In this document: positions 7,562 to 16,828 of the stretch, one piece after another | How the letters are laid out: the number at the start of each line of letters is the position of its first letter | Numbering within the stretch: position 1 is the first letter of the stretch | Position numbers and translations under genes: made by a program | Origin: Solimicrobium silvestre | GTDB lineage: Bacteria > Pseudomonadota > Gammaproteobacteria > Burkholderiales > Burkholderiaceae_D | Direction: 5' to 3' | Length of the DNA: 40,805 nucleotides | Assembly: GCF_002976435.1 (NCBI RefSeq) | Contig: NZ_PUGF01000034.1 | Location: forward strand, 1-40,805 | Notes under the pieces: model-generated | What the model saw: only the letters and a program-made list of their open reading frames with translations | Databases searched by the model: none | Told to the model about the DNA's origin: nothing

Positions 7562-8791
7562 ATGAAAATCTTATTTATTCACCAAAACTTTCCAGGCCAA
7601 TACCTGCACTTAGCGCGCCATTTAGGTGCAATGCCCGGTAATGACGTCGTTTTTATCACCCAACGCACTGATGCGGATTTGCCAGGTGTGCGAAAAGTGC
7701 TTTATAAACCCCAGCGTGAAGTGACGCGCGGTGTGCATCACTACTTGCGTGAAACGGAAGCCGGTGTGCTCAACGCCCAAAACGTGGCACGCGTAGCACT
7801 GAGTTTGAAGGAGGCGGGATTCGTACCGGATGTGATCTTGGGACACAACGGCTGGGGTGAGATTTGGTATTTGAAGGAAGTGTTTCCGACGACACCACTG
7901 ATCGGTTACTTTGAGTTTTTCTATCGCCAGCATGGTGCCGATGTGGGATTTGAACCGGGGCCAGCGGCAATTTTTGATGTGGGGCCACGAATTCGCACCA
8001 AGAACATTGGTAACCTGTTGGCACTGGATGCTGCAGATTATGGACAATGTCCAACTCAATGGCAAAAGTCGTTGTACCCCAAAGAATACCAATCAAAACT
8101 GCACATCGTGCACGAAGGGGTGGATACGCAGCTGTTAGTCCCAGACCAGGCAGCGCGCTTTACCATTCCCAATACCGACATTACGTTAACGACCGACGAC
8201 GAAGTAGTGACGTATGTATCACGCAATTTAGAACCGTACCGAGGTTTTCCGAGCTTTATGCGCAGTCTACCGACGATATTGGCGCAACGACCTAATGCGC
8301 AGGTGTTAGTGGTGGGCAGTGATGAGGTGAGTTACGGCCCGAAACTGGCTGGCGATAAAAACTTCCGTCAATTATTGCTCGAAGAACTTGGTAACAGCAT
8401 TGATTTAAAACGGGTGCACTTTTTAGGCAAGGTACCGTATTCATCCTTTATGAAGGTATTGCAGGTGTCTACCGTGCATGTGTATTTAACTTATCCCTTT
8501 GTGTTGTCTTGGTCAATGTTAGAGGCAATGTCGATTGGCTGTGTGATTGTGGGTTCACGTACCCAACCGGTGGAAGAAGTGATCCGCGATGGGGAGAACG
8601 GTGTACTGGTGGATATATTTTCACCAGAGGAAATTACGAGCCGGGTTGTGGATGTACTGACGGATCGAAAAGCGTTTGAGCAGATCCGACAACGGGCCAG
8701 ACAAACGATTGTGGAGAATTATGATTTGCGCTCGATTTGTCTTCCTGCCCAATTAAGGCTGATGAAGATGGCAGCACAGCGTATGTTGTGA
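7562..8791 (+). CDS. GT4-family glycosyltransferase
   Basis: The product of 409 residues starts at MKILFIHQNFPGQY, the first ATG. An upstream TTG at 7538 is possible but less family-like, and neither has a strong ribosome binding site. The fold is GT-B: an N-terminal acceptor domain, then a donor domain with a GDEV-like loop (VVGSDEVSYG, 251-260), FLGKVPY (287-293) and the SWSMLEAMSIGCVIV segment (316-330), which holds the conserved acidic residue E321. The ending GENGVLVD...EE is typical of GT4 retaining enzymes using nucleotide-sugar donors. Sugar and acceptor are not predictable. It is 50 bp upstream of a second glycosyltransferase, so the two are probably one operon. Confidence 0.88.
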   Translation: MKILFIHQNFPGQYLHLARHLGAMPGNDVVFITQRTDADLPGVRKVLYKPQREVTRGVHHYLRETEAGVLNAQNVARVALSLKEAGFVPDVILGHNGWGEIWYLKEVFPTTPLIGYFEFFYRQHGADVGFEPGPAAIFDVGPRIRTKNIGNLLALDAADYGQCPTQWQKSLYPKEYQSKLHIVHEGVDTQLLVPDQAARFTIPNTDITLTTDDEVVTYVSRNLEPYRGFPSFMRSLPTILAQRPNAQVLVVGSDEVSYGPKLAGDKNFRQLLLEELGNSIDLKRVHFLGKVPYSSFMKVLQVSTVHVYLTYPFVLSWSMLEAMSIGCVIVGSRTQPVEEVIRDGENGVLVDIFSPEEITSRVVDVLTDRKAFEQIRQRARQTIVENYDLRSICLPAQLRLMKMAAQRML

Positions 8792-8841
8792 TGCGGTATT
8801 CCATCGCCCACTAACGCATCCTCACTTCACCTAAGCCATCT

Positions 8842-10497
8842 ATGTCACAACCAAACGCAACCCTCCTCTATCAAGCCGAAGGCTATACCACCAATGGGGA
8901 TAAACTCATGGGACGGCAAGCGGCGGGAGAAGGTTTGTTGCGTGCCGCAGCACAATCCGGTGCCGTGCAGTTATCCTGCCACACGGACAACCCCGCTTCA
9001 GCACGTCATTTTGTGGAACAGCTTGCGCAGCATGGTTATTCAGGAAAAACGAACTGGGTGCCAACGGAACATCCTGCTGGGCTTGCGGACAGTGGCTGCT
9101 TATATCTTCCTGGACCTAATCTCATGGATTTCGCATGGCGGCGCGCACCACTCGGCGACCGGACTTACAGCCTTTGCGGTATCACCCACACCACCGCGTC
9201 ACACATTGCCATGACTGCCATCACGGATTTATTGATTGCGCCGGTGCGTAGTTGGGATGCGTTAATTTGTACCTCAACAGCGGTGCGCGATACGGTGCGT
9301 GTTTTACTGGAAAATCAAGCTGCTTACTTGTGTGAACGATTAGGCGCTAACCGCTTTGAGTTACCGCAATTACCGGTGATCCCGCTTGGCGTGCATACCG
9401 CTGACTATGTTTTTACAGAAAACGAACGCGCTGCGGCCAGAGCCGATCTTGGTATAGGTCAAGACGACATCGTGATGTTATTTGTGGGACGTTTATCATT
9501 CCATGCCAAAGCACACCCACAACAAATGTTTACCGCACTGGAGCGTGCGGCAAAAGGACGTCGGGTTCATCTAATTCAATGCGGCTGGTTTCCGAATGCG
9601 CCGATTGAGGCGGCTTTTAATGATGCAGCACAGGTATTGTGTCCATCGATATTTCTGCACTATATCGATGGAAGACAAGCGGCAGGTCGACGGCAAGCAT
9701 GGGCGGCGGCACATATTTTTATTTCCCTCTCCGACAATATCCAGGAAACATTTGGCCTGACGCCGATTGAAGCGATGGCCTCCGGCATTCCGGTCATTGT
9801 GAGTGATTGGGATGGCTACAAAGATACCGTTCGTGATCAGATTGATGGATTTAGGATACCGACATTAACGCCACCAGTGCCACTGGGAGCTGATCTTGCG
9901 CAACGCTATGAGAACGGCACGGATACGTATGACGTGTACTGTGGCCTGGCGAGTCAATTAACGGCACTCGATCCCGTTGCCTTAGAAATGGCCTGCAGCA
10001 AATTAATTGTCGATGCTGAATTACGCCAACAGATGGGAGCAGCTGGTTCTGCACGTGCGCGCGAGGTCTACGAATGGAAAATCATTTACCAGCGGTATCA
10101 AACATTGTGGGCTGAATTGGCGGAGCAGCGTCGTGCTGATCCTAACTTACACGGGCCTTTAAAAGCATTTCATCGACCGGATCGTCTTGATCCATTTGCT
10201 GCCTTTGCGAGTTATCCGACATCACAACTCAGCGGTAAACATGTCGTTTCATTACGCGATGAAGCAGCTCAATTGTCATCCCGACGGCACATGGCAATGA
10301 ATTCGTTTGCGCAACGCGTTCAATTGTCTGCGGAAGAGTGTGAGATGATTTTTACTCGATTAAAACAACATGGAACCCAGACTGTTTCTGAAGTGATCGC
10401 TTGTTTTAAGATCGAGCGCCGCCCCTATATTGTGAGGGGATTGGTGTGGCTAGCGAAGATGGAGGCGGTGCATATTTTTGTTTCAAGCAATTCATAG
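8842..10497 (+). CDS. GT4-family glycosyltransferase with C-terminal extension
   Basis: The 551-residue GT-B enzyme has LFVGRLSFHAKAHP (213-226) in the donor domain. The canonical E-x7-E motif is E302-TFGLTPI-E310, followed by AMASGIPVIVSDWDGYKD. The catalytic core ends near residue 430. About 110 further residues form a helical tail that could be an interaction or tethering domain. It pairs with the preceding glycosyltransferase and diverges from a type I-type exporter, which suggests glycosylation of an exported or surface molecule. Acceptor and sugar are unknown. The next gene belongs to a different, inserted element. Confidence 0.87.
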   Translation: MSQPNATLLYQAEGYTTNGDKLMGRQAAGEGLLRAAAQSGAVQLSCHTDNPASARHFVEQLAQHGYSGKTNWVPTEHPAGLADSGCLYLPGPNLMDFAWRRAPLGDRTYSLCGITHTTASHIAMTAITDLLIAPVRSWDALICTSTAVRDTVRVLLENQAAYLCERLGANRFELPQLPVIPLGVHTADYVFTENERAAARADLGIGQDDIVMLFVGRLSFHAKAHPQQMFTALERAAKGRRVHLIQCGWFPNAPIEAAFNDAAQVLCPSIFLHYIDGRQAAGRRQAWAAAHIFISLSDNIQETFGLTPIEAMASGIPVIVSDWDGYKDTVRDQIDGFRIPTLTPPVPLGADLAQRYENGTDTYDVYCGLASQLTALDPVALEMACSKLIVDAELRQQMGAAGSARAREVYEWKIIYQRYQTLWAELAEQRRADPNLHGPLKAFHRPDRLDPFAAFASYPTSQLSGKHVVSLRDEAAQLSSRRHMAMNSFAQRVQLSAEECEMIFTRLKQHGTQTVSEVIACFKIERRPYIVRGLVWLAKMEAVHIFVSSNS

Positions 10498-10897
10498 TTA
10501 CATGCTTCCCCAAAACAACAACGCTCTAAGCGCATTTTAAATTTCATCCCATTCATTTACGAGACCTGAGAGCGTTTTAGTTTCAATTGTATTTAATTGA
10601 AACAAGCCATATTTAAAAAAATCACTTTAGTACTCTAAGTCATCTCATCCCGGATGGGTTACGCACTAATCAAGAGCACGGCGGATAAAAGCTGGCCATT
10701 TATTTTCTTGCGGAAATAAATCAACAAATCCTTTGCTGCACAATTCGCTTATACCCTTCAAATCAAGTGACATAAGCCGAGTTCTTGGGACATAAAATCA
10801 ACTCAAATGCAATCAAAATTTTGACCAGAGGGTTAGATACGCGGATAACAACCCTCTGCTTAGTGATATTTTTTGAGCAACACGGCACTATGCTCAC
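10498..10897. promoter_or_regulatory. Left non-coding end of the tRNA-Arg element: three stem-loops upstream of rep
   Basis: There is no gene in these 400 bp. Three perfect hairpins are visible: GTTTCAATT/AATTGAAAC (10580-10603, 6-nt loop), ATTTATTT/AAATAAAT (10698-10721, 8-nt loop) and CAGAGGGTT/AACCCTCTG (10826-10858, 15-nt loop AGATACGCGGATAAC). AACGCTCT near 10520 and AGAGCGTT near 10570 are also complementary. The last hairpin lies 39 bp before the rep start. It could be a rolling-circle double-strand origin or a control site for rep. No copy of the tRNA-Arg 3' end is visible here, so the far attachment site is not identified. Confidence 0.45.
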
Positions 10898-12865
10898 ATG
10901 AATCCAAACCTTTCTCCACATAGCTTAATCAAGATTAATGCCATCAACGTCAGCACGGCTGCCGCGGATGGCAACTTCCAATGCGAAAAAACGTCACCGA
11001 TTGATCTACAGCTATTCAATAAAATGTTTTCCAAGGGCACGACGATGTCGGCGCGGCGTCGCCATGAGCTTTTCTTTGAAACGCCCAAATTCACAAAAGA
11101 AATTGCGCGTATTCCCTATAAATGGCGCAAACGTCTTATGGATCGCGCTTTTCAAAAAATGGCTTGGTCGTATTGGCATCGGATCTACGAATCCATCGCC
11201 ATCGATTTTGTGCGTGATTTTGCCAAACAGTATGTGCCAGCGGGTATTGATATGTCGCAAGACGATAACGACATTATTCAGACAGCAAAAAAAGCCGCTC
11301 GCACTGTATCAGAAGGACTTTGTGCAGCGCGCTCGGATCAACATGTCCTCCTCATCGTTCGCGCTATTTGTCATGAGTACGGTATTGCCGCACCGGAGTT
11401 TGAGAAATTATCGGATGTGGTCGCACGTGCGATAGATCACCGTTGGTGGCGTCGGCAATTACGAAAAAGTATCGGGCGCGCTTTTGAAGCAGGAAATATT
11501 CGCTTAGGTTATGTGCATTATCGTGGTGAGCCCTACGCCAGTAATGAGGCGGTATTGAGTCGTTTGTCTCAAAACCGCCGTAATGCCTTGGCGATGGAAA
11601 CGACTCTGCTTCAAAACGAACATGGTGAGCAATTCAGTATTGCGGAATTAGCCGAAAAAACGACGGCGAATAAATCGATACGGCGCGGCGAACTCATGCT
11701 GCGGATTAACGGATTTGAGGCCATCGCCAAAGAAAATGGCGATCACGGCATTTTTGTCACCTGGACGTGTCCATCCCGTTTTCATGCGACGCACTATAAC
11801 GGCCAACCCAATTCAAACTATAGCAACGCCACGCCGCGTGAAGCCAATGCGTATTTATGCAAAGTGACGTCGTTGTGCCGTTCGGCATTGGCCCGCCTTG
11901 GCATTGGATTATATGGTTTTCGGATTGCGGAACCCCATCACGATTCCTGCCCACATTGGCACTTGCTGCTATTTGTACGTCCCACTGACAAATTCAAAAA
12001 ACACCATCTTCAGGATTTGGTGAGTCGCGCTATCCGCATCATGAAACGCTACGCATGGCGCAGTGATCGTGGCGAAGCTGGTGCGTTTAAACACCGCTTG
12101 GATGTGAAGCGCATTGATTGGAGCAAGGGTAGTGCCGCTGGCTATATCGCCAAATACGTCGCTAAAAATATCGACGGTGTCGAGCAGCATAAAACCCGTG
12201 AAGGTTATACGGTCGCAGCGGATTTAAACGGCGACGTGGAATTAACGCCTTCCATGCGCGTAGAAACCTGGGCCGCCAGATGGGGAATCCGTCAATTTCA
12301 GCAGTGGGGCGGTGCGCCGGTGACCGTGTGGCGTGAATTGCGCCGTATTAAACAAGACATGATGAACGAAGCGCCAGAACCCATGCGCCGCGCTTGGGAT
12401 GCTGTGCAAAAAATCGAAGGAATAAAACGCGCTGACTGGGCGGAATATTTACGTGCTCAAGGCGGTGCCATCGTGCCACGCAAAAAACTGGTCATTACCT
12501 TAGCCAAGGATGAAAAAACCGTCATTGGACGTTACGGTGAAACGATCAAAGTGACGCCGTATGGTGTGCATTGTGCAGCCTTGATTGGGGTTGTTTTTAA
12601 GTCGGTGCGCCATACGTGGACGCCGGTTAATCACGGTGGTGATGGGGCTGTTTTTGATCTTCCTCGGACTCGTGTAAATAACTGTACTCATCCCAATTCA
12701 GCATTACCCGAAATTGGGTTGAATTCATCGCCATTTACTGTTCCAGATCAGAGTCAGGTTCAACAAAACACCACCAATAACGCAATGAACAGTAGATATG
12801 GACCGCAATCGAAGAGGCCTCCCTGTTTAGTTACCTCAAAAAGTGAAAGGGCAATTTTACGATGA
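10898..12865 (+). CDS. P2 gpA-type HUH replication initiator endonuclease
   Basis: The 655-residue protein matches phage replication protein A (Phage_GPA family), which nicks one strand to start rolling-circle replication. The HUH metal motif is H353-W-H355 in PHHDSCPHWHLLLF. The paired tyrosines are Y416 and Y420 in AAGYIAKYVAKNIDG. Two tyrosines define the Y2 class, able to nick and rejoin repeatedly. The N-terminal 280 residues are the family's helical region, and the length is normal or slightly short. The stop overlaps the start of the next gene as ATGATGA, indicating translational coupling. No other P2 replication gene (B) is nearby. The ATG at 10898 has a weak ribosome binding site; ATG 11045 is an alternative. 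All key residues are kept. Confidence 0.92.
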   Translation: MNPNLSPHSLIKINAINVSTAAADGNFQCEKTSPIDLQLFNKMFSKGTTMSARRRHELFFETPKFTKEIARIPYKWRKRLMDRAFQKMAWSYWHRIYESIAIDFVRDFAKQYVPAGIDMSQDDNDIIQTAKKAARTVSEGLCAARSDQHVLLIVRAICHEYGIAAPEFEKLSDVVARAIDHRWWRRQLRKSIGRAFEAGNIRLGYVHYRGEPYASNEAVLSRLSQNRRNALAMETTLLQNEHGEQFSIAELAEKTTANKSIRRGELMLRINGFEAIAKENGDHGIFVTWTCPSRFHATHYNGQPNSNYSNATPREANAYLCKVTSLCRSALARLGIGLYGFRIAEPHHDSCPHWHLLLFVRPTDKFKKHHLQDLVSRAIRIMKRYAWRSDRGEAGAFKHRLDVKRIDWSKGSAAGYIAKYVAKNIDGVEQHKTREGYTVAADLNGDVELTPSMRVETWAARWGIRQFQQWGGAPVTVWRELRRIKQDMMNEAPEPMRRAWDAVQKIEGIKRADWAEYLRAQGGAIVPRKKLVITLAKDEKTVIGRYGETIKVTPYGVHCAALIGVVFKSVRHTWTPVNHGGDGAVFDLPRTRVNNCTHPNSALPEIGLNSSPFTVPDQSQVQQNTTNNAMNSRYGPQSKRPPCLVTSKSERAILR

Positions 12866-13284
12866 TGAACTTGCCACGATTTATACGCTATCGCGATGCA
12901 CCTGCTTATTTAGGAGTAGATCGAGGGCGGTTTAATACTGAAATCCGGCCGTATTTGATTGAAATACCCATTGGTGAGCGAGGAATTGCATTCGATCGAC
13001 TTGACTTAGACGAGTTTGCCGACCAATATAAGCAGCGCAACGGTCGTCTAAGTCGCAACACAAAGGTTTTACCATGCGAACAAGGACAAAAGGAATCCAA
13101 TCGACCGCCAATAACGGGAAGATTGTTAACAAAGAATACCGGGGAAAGCGCGTGTATGCGCGCCTCGGCGCAGTTAGTCAAGAGGAAGCCGAGGCATGGT
13201 TGCGGAAAGAGCAAACCAGAATCGACAACGAACTTGAGCAAGGCACGCAACGCAATTTCGCAATTGCTGCAAGAAAATATTTAG
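12862..13284 (+). CDS. AlpA/excisionase-like small DNA-binding protein
   Basis: The first 60-70 residues look like an AlpA/Xis winged-helix unit: YRDAPAYLGVDRGRFNTEIRP, then ERGIAFDRLDLDEFADQY. In such elements these proteins bend DNA for excision or activate int. The frame stays open to 140 codons, but its last 211 nt lie in another frame over the integrase start. That C-terminal half is rich in Lys, Arg, Ser and Thr and is probably the unusual part of a read-through overlap. The start overlaps the rep stop, so rep, xis and int form one tight operon. The family call rests on layout and motif shape only. Confidence 0.6.
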   Translation: MMNLPRFIRYRDAPAYLGVDRGRFNTEIRPYLIEIPIGERGIAFDRLDLDEFADQYKQRNGRLSRNTKVLPCEQGQKESNRPPITGRLLTKNTGESACMRASAQLVKRKPRHGCGKSKPESTTNLSKARNAISQLLQENI

Positions 13285-14168
13285 AGGATTGCGAGCGGCG
13301 CAAAGTGCGCACATTAGAATTGATCGCGTATCACATTACCCTGGCATTGCCTTACATCGGTACTAAACCGTTGGAGGCGGTACATACAGGGAGTTTGCAA
13401 ACGTTTTGTGATAGCCGCATTAATGATGACGGGGTAACGCCAACGACAGTGAACCGCACGTTGGAAGTGGTCAGGTCAATTCTGAATAAAGCTGCACGGG
13501 TATGGCGTCAGGAAAATGGTTTGCCGTGGTTGGTATCGGCACCGTTGATTGAAATGCTGGATGAAACACCGCGACTTCCTTACCCGCTAGCATGGGAAGA
13601 GCAATCCAGGTTGTTTGGGGAATTGCCTGCGCACCTTGAGCTCATGGCCTTATTTGCCGTCAATACGGGTTTAAGGGATGACAACGTGTGTGGCCTCAAG
13701 TGGGACTGGGAACGGTATATACCTGAACTAAAACGCAGCGTATTTATCATCCCTGCGGCAGAGTTCAAGGGAAATCGGCAGCATGTCGCCATCTTGAATG
13801 ATGTTGCTTGGAAGGTAGTTGAGTCGTGTCGCGGTATTCATTCTGATTACGTTTTTACATATCGGAATGAAAAAAAATCATTACCCGCGAACCGAGTTGA
13901 TACCATGAATAATACCGGGTGGCAGAAAGCACGAAGTCGCGTTAACTTGAGTCAGGTGCGGGTACATGATCTTCGGCATACATTTGGACAGCGACTACGC
14001 GAAGCTGGCGTAGCGAACGAAGATCGTGCAGTGTTAATGGGGCATGCAACCAGTAATATGTCGGAGCATTATGCAACACCGACCATTTCCAGATTGATTG
14101 AAATGTCCAATTTGGTAACGAAAACACGCGATGCCATGACGTTATTACGCGTAGTAAATGGGAACTAA
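13074..14168 (+). CDS. Tyrosine recombinase (integrase) of the tRNA-Arg element
   Basis: The protein is 364 residues long. Residues about 55-150 are the SAM-like core-binding domain. The catalytic domain holds the full set: R201 (NTGLRDDNV), K232 (AEFKGNR), H298-x-x-R301 (VHDLRHTFG), H324 (LMGHAT) and nucleophile Y333 (EHYATPT). An N-terminal arm-binding region is present. The gene ends 87 bp from the 3' end of tRNA-Arg, and integrases of this kind commonly recombine at tRNA 3' ends. This supports tRNA-Arg as the attachment site. The integrase start lies inside the upstream xis-like frame. The enzyme appears intact. Confidence 0.93.
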   Translation: MRTRTKGIQSTANNGKIVNKEYRGKRVYARLGAVSQEEAEAWLRKEQTRIDNELEQGTQRNFAIAARKYLEDCERRKVRTLELIAYHITLALPYIGTKPLEAVHTGSLQTFCDSRINDDGVTPTTVNRTLEVVRSILNKAARVWRQENGLPWLVSAPLIEMLDETPRLPYPLAWEEQSRLFGELPAHLELMALFAVNTGLRDDNVCGLKWDWERYIPELKRSVFIIPAAEFKGNRQHVAILNDVAWKVVESCRGIHSDYVFTYRNEKKSLPANRVDTMNNTGWQKARSRVNLSQVRVHDLRHTFGQRLREAGVANEDRAVLMGHATSNMSEHYATPTISRLIEMSNLVTKTRDAMTLLRVVNGN

Positions 14169-14175
14169 AGGAAAA

Positions 14176-14199
14176 AAAGTCGCGCAGAAAGTCGCGCAA
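14176..14199. repeat. Two tandem 12-bp repeats between int and tRNA-Arg
   Basis: AAAGTCGCGCAG (14176-14187) is followed directly by AAAGTCGCGCAA (14188-14199), 11/12 identical. Short direct repeats beside an integrase gene and attachment site are often arm-type recombinase sites, but no binding evidence can be read from sequence alone. Confidence 0.5.
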
Positions 14200-14207
14200 C
14201 AAAAGCA

Positions 14208-14237
14208 AAAGGGTCAGCGCATAAACGCTAACCCTTT
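14208..14237 (-). terminator. Probable rho-independent terminator of tRNA-Arg
   Basis: AAAGGGTCAGCG (14208-14219) pairs with CGCTAACCCTTT (14226-14237) with one mismatch and a 6-nt loop. On the minus strand the stem is followed by a T-rich tail (CCCTTTTGCTTTTG), 18 bp past the tRNA CCA end. It may also block int transcription coming the other way. Confidence 0.6.
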
Positions 14238-14255
14238 GACTTTAAAGCATAATAC

Positions 14256-14332
14256 TGGTGCGGCTGGCAGGAATCGAACCCACGACCCCTTGGTTCGTAG
14301 CCAAGTACTCTATCCAGCTGAGCTACAGCCGC
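14256..14332 (-). tRNA. tRNA-Arg (anticodon ACG), CCA encoded
   Basis: Read on the minus strand, the acceptor stem GCGGCTG (14332-14326) pairs with CAGCCGC, followed by discriminator A and encoded CCA (14258-14256). The D-arm has the usual AGCTCAGCTGGATAGAG. The anticodon stem-loop CTTGG-CTACGAA-CCAAG gives ACG. The T-arm has GGTTCGAATCC. The total is 77 nt. The integrase gene of the adjacent element points at its 3' end, the usual attachment position, and the tRNA sequence is intact. Its own promoter is visible upstream. Confidence 0.97.
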
Positions 14333-14342
14333 GAAAGACGTG

Positions 14343-14371
14343 ATTGTACACGGCTTTGCGCGCGATTGGAA
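14343..14371 (-). promoter_or_regulatory. Promoter of tRNA-Arg
   Basis: On the minus strand, TTCCAA (14371-14366) and TACAAT (14348-14343) are separated by 17 bp. The -10 box lies 10 bp before the mature tRNA start. The spacing is ideal, the -10 is near consensus and the -35 is weaker. It sits between the end of serS and the tRNA, so the tRNA need not rely on serS read-through. Confidence 0.6.
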
Positions 14372-14384
14372 GCACTACTGCTAA

Positions 14385-15964
<1,580 letters not shown>

Positions 15965-16001
15965 AAAAAAGCGCAGCCCCATAAAGGTACTGCGCTTTTT
16001 T
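15965..16001. terminator. Bidirectional rho-independent terminator
   Basis: AAAAAAGCGCAG (15965-15976) pairs perfectly with CTGCGCTTTTTT (15990-16001) around a 13-nt loop. The A-tract and T-tract make it work on either strand. It lies 19 bp past the stop of the GIN-domain gene, whose transcription it should end. Confidence 0.88.
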
Positions 16002-16020
16002 AAAAACCTTAAATTACGAC

Positions 16021-16641
16021 TTATTTGCCAGCGGAAAAGCCACCAATACCATCGATCGATTTATCAATAGAGTGAGGATTTCCATAATAGGTAACGGAAC
16101 CAACACCATGCGCCACAACATTTAAGTGGTTGCTGGCATACATTTCAACGCTGCCAACGCCGTCAAAATCCACATCAGCGTTTTCAGCCAAGAGTTTCTT
16201 GGTATCAACATCGCCGACTCCATTTGCTTTTAATCTGAGCCATTTGATTTTGCCGGACGCTTCCAGATTACCCACACCTTCGTAGCCGATATCGATCCGG
16301 TCACCGTCAATATTTTTGAGCACAACCGAACTCACGCCTTTACCTTTAAACAAGCGCAGAGCAGGAACGGTAATAGTGACTTTAGTCGTAGTCGAAAATA
16401 TCGATCCATGTTTTTCGTCAGGACTGGTAATTAATAATTGCCCATCAACGACACTTAACGACAATTTTTTAATCGCTGCATCAGATCCGGTAGCAACCAC
16501 GGATTGCGCACTGCCAGCGGTAATAACAATATCAAACACGCCTTCACTTTTCACCGCATTAAAAGCAGGGAATTGATAGGTTTGATCGGCGTTCGCAAAA
16601 CTGCACAAAAACAACAAGGAAAGAATGACTAGGCGGCGCAT
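16021..16641 (-). CDS. Exported GIN-domain (DUF2807, adhesin-head-like) protein
   Basis: I use the ATG at 16641, which follows a strong AGAGGAG ribosome binding site and opens a clean signal peptide (MRRLVILSLLFLCSFANA, cleavage after residue 18). The frame upstream of it lacks these signs. The 206-residue product has the DUF2807 pattern: F-x-A-V-x-S-E-G-V-F-D-I-V-I near the start, then repeating short strands with G-V-G/G-x-G-x-V turns (GVGNLEASG, GVGDVDTK, GVGSVEMY, GVGSVTYYG). This is a right-handed beta-helix-like domain. It is expected in the periplasm or outer envelope. Function is unknown. It is probably its own transcription unit. Confidence 0.87.
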   Translation of the reverse strand: MRRLVILSLLFLCSFANADQTYQFPAFNAVKSEGVFDIVITAGSAQSVVATGSDAAIKKLSLSVVDGQLLITSPDEKHGSIFSTTTKVTITVPALRLFKGKGVSSVVLKNIDGDRIDIGYEGVGNLEASGKIKWLRLKANGVGDVDTKKLLAENADVDFDGVGSVEMYASNHLNVVAHGVGSVTYYGNPHSIDKSIDGIGGFSAGK

Positions 16642-16828
16642 GTAAAACTCCTCTAATAAAATAAAAAGTGGCATTCGCTGCCACGCTTTTAATGTTGATC
16701 TAAGTGTTGCTTGTTGAGTGATGACGAAGTATAGATATTTGCCACAAACACCCGACCAGCTTTGCGACGAACTGCTTATTTTCGTGCATAGATTGCACAA
16801 TTTACTCTATTTTTAATTGCGAATTCAA

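Larger units (their letters stand above)
10498..14255 (+). mobile_element. Minimal integrative element: rep (HUH-Y2), xis-like, int, next to tRNA-Arg
   Basis: Between a glycosyltransferase and tRNA-Arg there are only three genes, all on one strand with overlapping starts: a P2 gpA-type initiator, an AlpA/Xis-like protein and a tyrosine integrase. There is no capsid, cargo or conjugation gene. The right end is taken as the tRNA 3' end. The left end is uncertain because no duplicated tRNA segment is seen; it lies between 10498 and 10897 unless the element is degraded. It could be a very small phage satellite, an integrated rolling-circle plasmid, or the replication/integration remnant of a prophage. 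Confidence 0.6.

Noticed and set aside
14158-14343. 61-codon frame with the string AGRNRTHDPLVRSQVLYPAELQP
   Set aside because: It is the well-known false translation across the tRNA-Arg gene; the tRNA explains the sequence.
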